Assembly (NCBI GenBank): GCA_958349075.1
Contig: CATWBR010000276.1
Coordinates: forward strand, 1 to 6,179
Origin: an uncultured Clostridium sp.
GTDB lineage: Bacteria; Bacillota; Clostridia; Lachnospirales; Lachnospiraceae
Direction of reading: 5' to 3'
DNA length: 6,179 bases
Part shown: positions 5,297 through 6,179 of the stretch, in pieces
Layout: each line of letters begins with the position of its first letter
Numbering within the stretch: position 1 is the stretch's first letter
Program-made: the position numbers and the translations under genes
The notes under the pieces: model-generated
The model's input: only the letters and a program-made list of their open reading frames with translations
The model's database searches: none
What the model was told of the DNA's origin: nothing

Positions 5297-6178
5297 CTAT
5301 TCTTCACCTCCGCAATGTCCGCATCCGCCGTGGTGGGTTTCCCCCTCCTGAATTCTCAGCACTGCCCGGCCCTCCTGGGTGCGGTACAACTGCTGGCGTT
5401 TCATGGCCTCGTCAAAGTTGACCTGGTGCCCGTCAAATTCCGGGCCGTCCACACAGGCGAATCTCACCTTGCCGCCCACCGTCACGCGGCAGGCGCCGCA
5501 CATCCCGGTCCCGTCCACCATGATCGGGTTTAAGCTGACCACCGTCGGGATCTCCAGCTTCTTTGTCAGTAAACAGACGAATTTCATCATAATCATCGGG
5601 CCGATTGCCACACAGGTGTCGTATTTCTTCCCCTGCTTCTCCACCAGGTCCGTGATGACCTCCGTCACCATCCCTTTATGGCCGCAGGTTCCGTCATCGG
5701 TTGTTATGTAAAGGTTCCCCGCCTGTTTTTCCATCTCCTCCGTCAGGATCAGGAGTTCCTTTGTCTTGGAACCCACGATGACGTCCACGTCGATGCCGTG
5801 CTCCTTCATCCACTTCACCTGCGGGTAAACAGGGGCGGCCCCGACTCCTCCTGCTACGAAAAGGATCCTCTTCTTTTTCAGTGTCTCCGGGTCTTCCTTC
5901 ACAAACTCGGACGGGTTTCCAAGGGGGCCGACAAAATCACGGAAGGCATCCCCGGCCTTTAAGCCGCTCATCCGCTCCGTAGACGCTCCGACCGTCTGGA
6001 AGACGATCGTCACGGTCCCGTTCTCCCGGTCATAATCACAAATGGTCAGAGGAACCCTCTCCCCTTCTTCATCTATCTTGACAATCACAAACTCACCCGG
6101 TTCGCAGGAACGTGCGACCCTGGGAGCTTCCACGACCATCAGATAGATTTTATCAGCCAGCTTTTCTGCTTTTAAAAT
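5297..6178 (-). CDS. nfnA: NfnA/PyrK-like FAD/NAD-binding [2Fe-2S] subunit, 5' end beyond the window
   Basis: This is the smaller electron-transfer subunit partnering the GltA/NfnB-like protein. It is of the ferredoxin-NADP reductase type, related to dihydroorotate dehydrogenase subunit PyrK and sulfide dehydrogenase subunit beta. Numbering from the first ATG in the window (6139), it shows the FAD site RVPLTICDYD (28-37), GPLG (71-74), a nucleotide-binding segment RILFVAGGVGAAP (91-103), and a C-terminal [2Fe-2S] site with C214, C217 and C229. D209 stands where an aspartate ligand is reported for NfnA. The reading frame stays open to the window edge and encodes ILKAEKLADKIYL before that Met, as expected for the N-terminal beta strand of this family. 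The true start is therefore probably a few codons outside. The protein ends in a Gly/His/Cys-rich tail, HHGGCGHCGGEE. Its stop codon abuts the next start, so the two genes are almost certainly co-translated. Confidence 0.9.
   Translation of the reverse strand: MLKAEKLADKIYLMVVEAPRVARSCEPGEFVIVKIDEEGERVPLTICDYDRENGTVTIVFQTVGASTERMSGLKAGDAFRDFVGPLGNPSEFVKEDPETLKKKRILFVAGGVGAAPVYPQVKWMKEHGIDVDVIVGSKTKELLILTEEMEKQAGNLYITTDDGTCGHKGMVTEVITDLVEKQGKKYDTCVAIGPMIMMKFVCLLTKKLEIPTVVSLNPIMVDGTGMCGACRVTVGGKVRFACVDGPEFDGHQVNFDEAMKRQQLYRTQEGRAVLRIQEGETHHGGCGHCGGEE
5304..5311 (-). promoter_or_regulatory. Shine-Dalgarno of the gltA-like gene inside the nfnA-like coding end
   Basis: GGAGGTGA, complementary to the 16S rRNA tail over eight bases, lies 7 bases before the ATG at 5296. 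It is read at the same time as the Gly-Gly-Glu codons at the end of the upstream protein (GGA GGT GAA GAA TAG). This arrangement favours translational coupling and equal amounts of the two subunits. Confidence 0.8.
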
Positions 6179-6179
6179 C

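Noticed and set aside
4752..5351. Open frame of 199 codons on the plus strand, opposite the gltA-like gene
   Set aside because: It is the antisense shadow of a GC-rich, strongly conserved gene. The translation has no recognisable domain and no ribosome binding site was seen.

Overview
The window looks like chromosomal DNA of an anaerobic Firmicute of class Clostridia, most likely a Lachnospiraceae-type gut bacterium. The evidence is the gene content (GGGtGRT protein next to a clostridial NifU/IscU-like scaffold, and an NfnA/NfnB-like flavoprotein pair), strong GGAGG-type ribosome binding sites and moderate GC. This placement is inference from protein families, not from a search. All five real genes lie on the minus strand, so transcription runs right to left.

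Right part (3899-6179): a tightly coupled two-gene unit. Its first gene is cut by the right edge and encodes a PyrK/NfnA-like FAD/NAD-binding subunit with a [2Fe-2S] site. The second, starting directly after the stop codon of the first, encodes a GltA/NfnB-like flavoprotein with two cysteine clusters for [4Fe-4S] centres. Together they most likely form an NADH-dependent reduced ferredoxin:NADP+ oxidoreductase (NfnAB, electron bifurcating) or a sulfide-dehydrogenase-type relative. The gap after it holds a hairpin, a GC-rich terminator and a short degenerate 20-bp tandem repeat.

Middle part (2334-3756): one MATE-family efflux transporter with its own candidate promoter. Its true start is the ATG at 3707, not an upstream TTG.

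Left part (166-2282): a candidate promoter, an Fe-S cluster scaffold-like protein, a 196-bp spacer with a foldable RNA element of about 94 nt, and a GGGtGRT-family protein of unknown function. A perfect 20-bp-stem bidirectional terminator closes the unit. At the far left, a promoter-like sequence with two short inverted repeats points out of the window towards the next gene on the same strand.

The most unusual parts are the GGGtGRT/scaffold pair, whose biochemical role is not known to me, and the structured candidate leader RNA between the two genes. I see no CRISPR array, insertion sequence, tRNA or rRNA.
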